In this document: positions 4,651 to 5,765 of the stretch, one piece after another
Layout of the letters: the number at the start of each line of letters is the position of its first letter
Position numbering within the stretch: the stretch's first letter is position 1
Assembly (NCBI GenBank): GCA_964401455.1
Contig: CAYNYI010000144.1
Coordinates: 1-5,765, forward strand
Reading direction: 5' to 3'
Origin: CAYNYI01 sp964401455
Lineage (GTDB): Bacteria > Fibrobacterota > OXYB2-FULL-49-7 > CAYNYI01
Length of the DNA stretch: 5,765 nt
Program-made: the position numbers and the translations under genes
The notes under the pieces: generated by a model
The model's input: only the letters and a program-made list of their open reading frames with translations
Databases searched by the model: none
What the model was told of the DNA's origin: nothing

Positions 4651-5765
4651 AATATTTATTACAATCCTCACGGCCGTATTTTTTTGTTCTGCGGCCATTT
4701 CTTCCGGCGGGACAGAAGGCCTGTTTAACTTGACTTCAGCGGAAATAAACTACCCGGGATTTCTTTCTGTTTCTTCAATGCTTAGCTATTCTCCGAAAGA
4801 AAAATATTCGGACTCTTCCTCAGAGGGCACTGCGACAGCTTTCAAAACCGCTCTCAATTTCTCGATATCAAAATATCTTGAGACATCCTTAATGATGCCC
4901 TGGTATAGAGACCGTTTCGGAAATTCCACGGAGGCCGGAGCGGGCGATCCTGAGCTTACGCTGAAATTCATATACCCGCCGTATCCTCACAGCCGTATAA
5001 TGGAACTGGCCTTCTTCTCGACCTTATTTCTTCCGTCAGGCTCAGAAGAAAAAGGTTATTATAAAAAGCACATTTTTTACAGAAACAGCCAATTTAGCTC
5101 AAACTCTTATGATATCTCGGCCATGGCGGCATTTACAGTGAACTTTGGCTACATAAACAATATACCTCTTTGTTTTCATATAAATTTTGGAGAACGCTTT
5201 AATACGAACGTTGAGACACCAAATGTTTATAGAGCGGGAACAGGGCTGGAATATTACAAAAGAAATATGTACCGGGTTTATCTTGAACTTTTCGGAGAGA
5301 CCTCTGCAGGCAGAAACCATATAGACCCGGGCCTTGATCCTCTTGCCTTAAGCGCGGGCGGCTCATGGTCTCCCAAAAGATATCTTGATCTCAGCCTTGC
5401 TTATTCGAGGTCATTCTCTACATATTCGAAAAATGTGGGGCATACTTCCCCCTTGGGCAGCGAATACCGGACAAGACCTCAGTTCAGAAATACTTTTTCC
5501 TTCAGGATAACACTCAGAACAGAGGTAATTCCTCAGGACGATGACCGGGACGGAATCAGCAATACGAATGATTTATGCGTTATGCGACCGGAGGATAAAG
5601 ACGGATTCGAAGACGAAGACGGGTGTCCGGATGAAGATAATGACAAAGACAGAATAAAAGACATTGAGGACCAGTGTCCGCTTCAGCCTGAGGATTATGA
5701 CGGATTCGAGGATGAAGACGGATGCCCGGACGAAGACAATGATAAGGACGGAATTAAAGACATAG
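4622..5765 (+). CDS. Outer-membrane beta-barrel protein with TSP3 repeats (OmpA-like architecture), 3' end missing
   Basis: An open frame runs from ATG 4622 to the window edge: 381 residues without a stop. It starts with MRMKKMK, a hydrophobic core IFITILTAVFF and small residues (CSAAISS), a Sec signal peptide with probable cleavage near SAA. There is no lipobox. Residues about 35-300 alternate polar and hydrophobic residues with many aromatics (for example YLDLSLAYSRSF and FRNTFSFRITL), as expected for an outer-membrane beta-barrel. From residue 306 (DDDRDG) come aspartate-rich calcium-binding TSP3 repeats with paired-type cysteines (DLC, DGC, DQC, DGC). In known proteins this order usually continues into a C-terminal OmpA peptidoglycan-binding domain, not visible here. 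The start is ambiguous among ATGs at 4622, 4628 and 4637; all overlap the preceding gene, and none has a strong Shine-Dalgarno. Its role is probably as a structural or porin-like envelope protein. Confidence 0.85.
   Translation, partial: MRMKKMKTNKIFITILTAVFFCSAAISSGGTEGLFNLTSAEINYPGFLSVSSMLSYSPKEKYSDSSSEGTATAFKTALNFSISKYLETSLMMPWYRDRFGNSTEAGAGDPELTLKFIYPPYPHSRIMELAFFSTLFLPSGSEEKGYYKKHIFYRNSQFSSNSYDISAMAAFTVNFGYINNIPLCFHINFGERFNTNVETPNVYRAGTGLEYYKRNMYRVYLELFGETSAGRNHIDPGLDPLALSAGGSWSPKRYLDLSLAYSRSFSTYSKNVGHTSPLGSEYRTRPQFRNTFSFRITLRTEVIPQDDDRDGISNTNDLCVMRPEDKDGFEDEDGCPDEDNDKDRIKDIEDQCPLQPEDYDGFEDEDGCPDEDNDKDGIKDI
5588..5765 (+). repeat. Tandem 99-bp (33-residue) TSP3 coding repeat
   Basis: Unit 1 begins at the PED codons at 5588 and unit 2 at 5687, exactly 99 bp later; unit 2 is cut by the window edge. 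Over the 78 aligned bases (5588-5665 against 5687-5764) I count 14 differences by eye, 11 of them silent. Only two residues change: K to Y after PED, and R to G in the NDKD(R/G)IKD loop. The many silent differences show this is not a recent duplication, and that the amino-acid pattern is under selection. Confidence 0.85.

Noticed and set aside
4637..4690. Lipoprotein signal for the beta-barrel protein, because a cysteine follows the hydrophobic core
   Set aside because: The residues before the cysteine are VFF, which do not fit a lipobox. A standard signal peptidase I site after SAA is more likely.
4393..4698. Minus-strand 101-residue frame with a hydrophobic segment
   Set aside because: It is antisense to the 73-residue gene and runs into its promoter. 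The plus-strand frame has the ribosome binding site, promoter and operon context, and the hydrophobic run is the complement of the acidic/basic coding stretch.
5099..5320. Minus-strand 73-residue frame, and another at 4786-4971
   Set aside because: Both are antisense to the beta-barrel gene, whose signal peptide and TSP3 repeats make the plus strand the coding strand.

Overview
The window looks like a piece of a Gram-negative bacterial chromosome with moderate base composition leaning to A+T. It encodes an outer-membrane-type protein with thrombospondin type 3 repeats, a secreted protein with a Sec signal peptide, and IspH of the bacterial MEP isoprenoid pathway. I see no marker that fixes the phylum. 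An uncultured or little-studied lineage is plausible, but that is inference. There are no tRNAs, rRNAs, CRISPR arrays or insertion sequences.

Left part (1-4275, minus strand, read right to left): a tightly packed operon. It opens with an 85-residue single-pass membrane protein. Next comes a 583-residue fusion of IspH (HMBPP reductase) with a nine-helix UbiA-type prenyltransferase domain. Then follow a 335-residue exported protein of unknown function and a CNNM/CorC-type membrane protein with CBS domains. The first few codons of one more gene run off the left edge. Junctions are 1-nt overlaps (TGATG, TAATG), a 3-nt gap, and a 4-nt ATGA overlap, so translation is probably coupled throughout.

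Middle (4276-4428): a 153-bp divergent intergenic region. It holds a good sigma-70-like promoter facing right and a 17-bp operator-like dyad just upstream of the leftward operon.

Right part (4429-5765, plus strand): a 73-residue single-pass membrane protein with a basic then acidic cytoplasmic tail. Its 3' end overlaps the start of an outer-membrane beta-barrel protein. That protein reaches calcium-binding-type TSP3 repeats with a 33-residue (99-bp) period and is cut off by the window edge. An OmpA-type peptidoglycan-binding domain would be the usual continuation but is not in view.

The most notable item is the IspH-UbiA fusion. It joins the enzyme that makes IPP/DMAPP to a prenyltransferase-fold membrane domain whose aspartate-rich catalytic motifs look eroded. 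Co-transcription with uncharacterised membrane and exported proteins suggests an envelope- or isoprenoid-linked role, but the sequence does not prove one.
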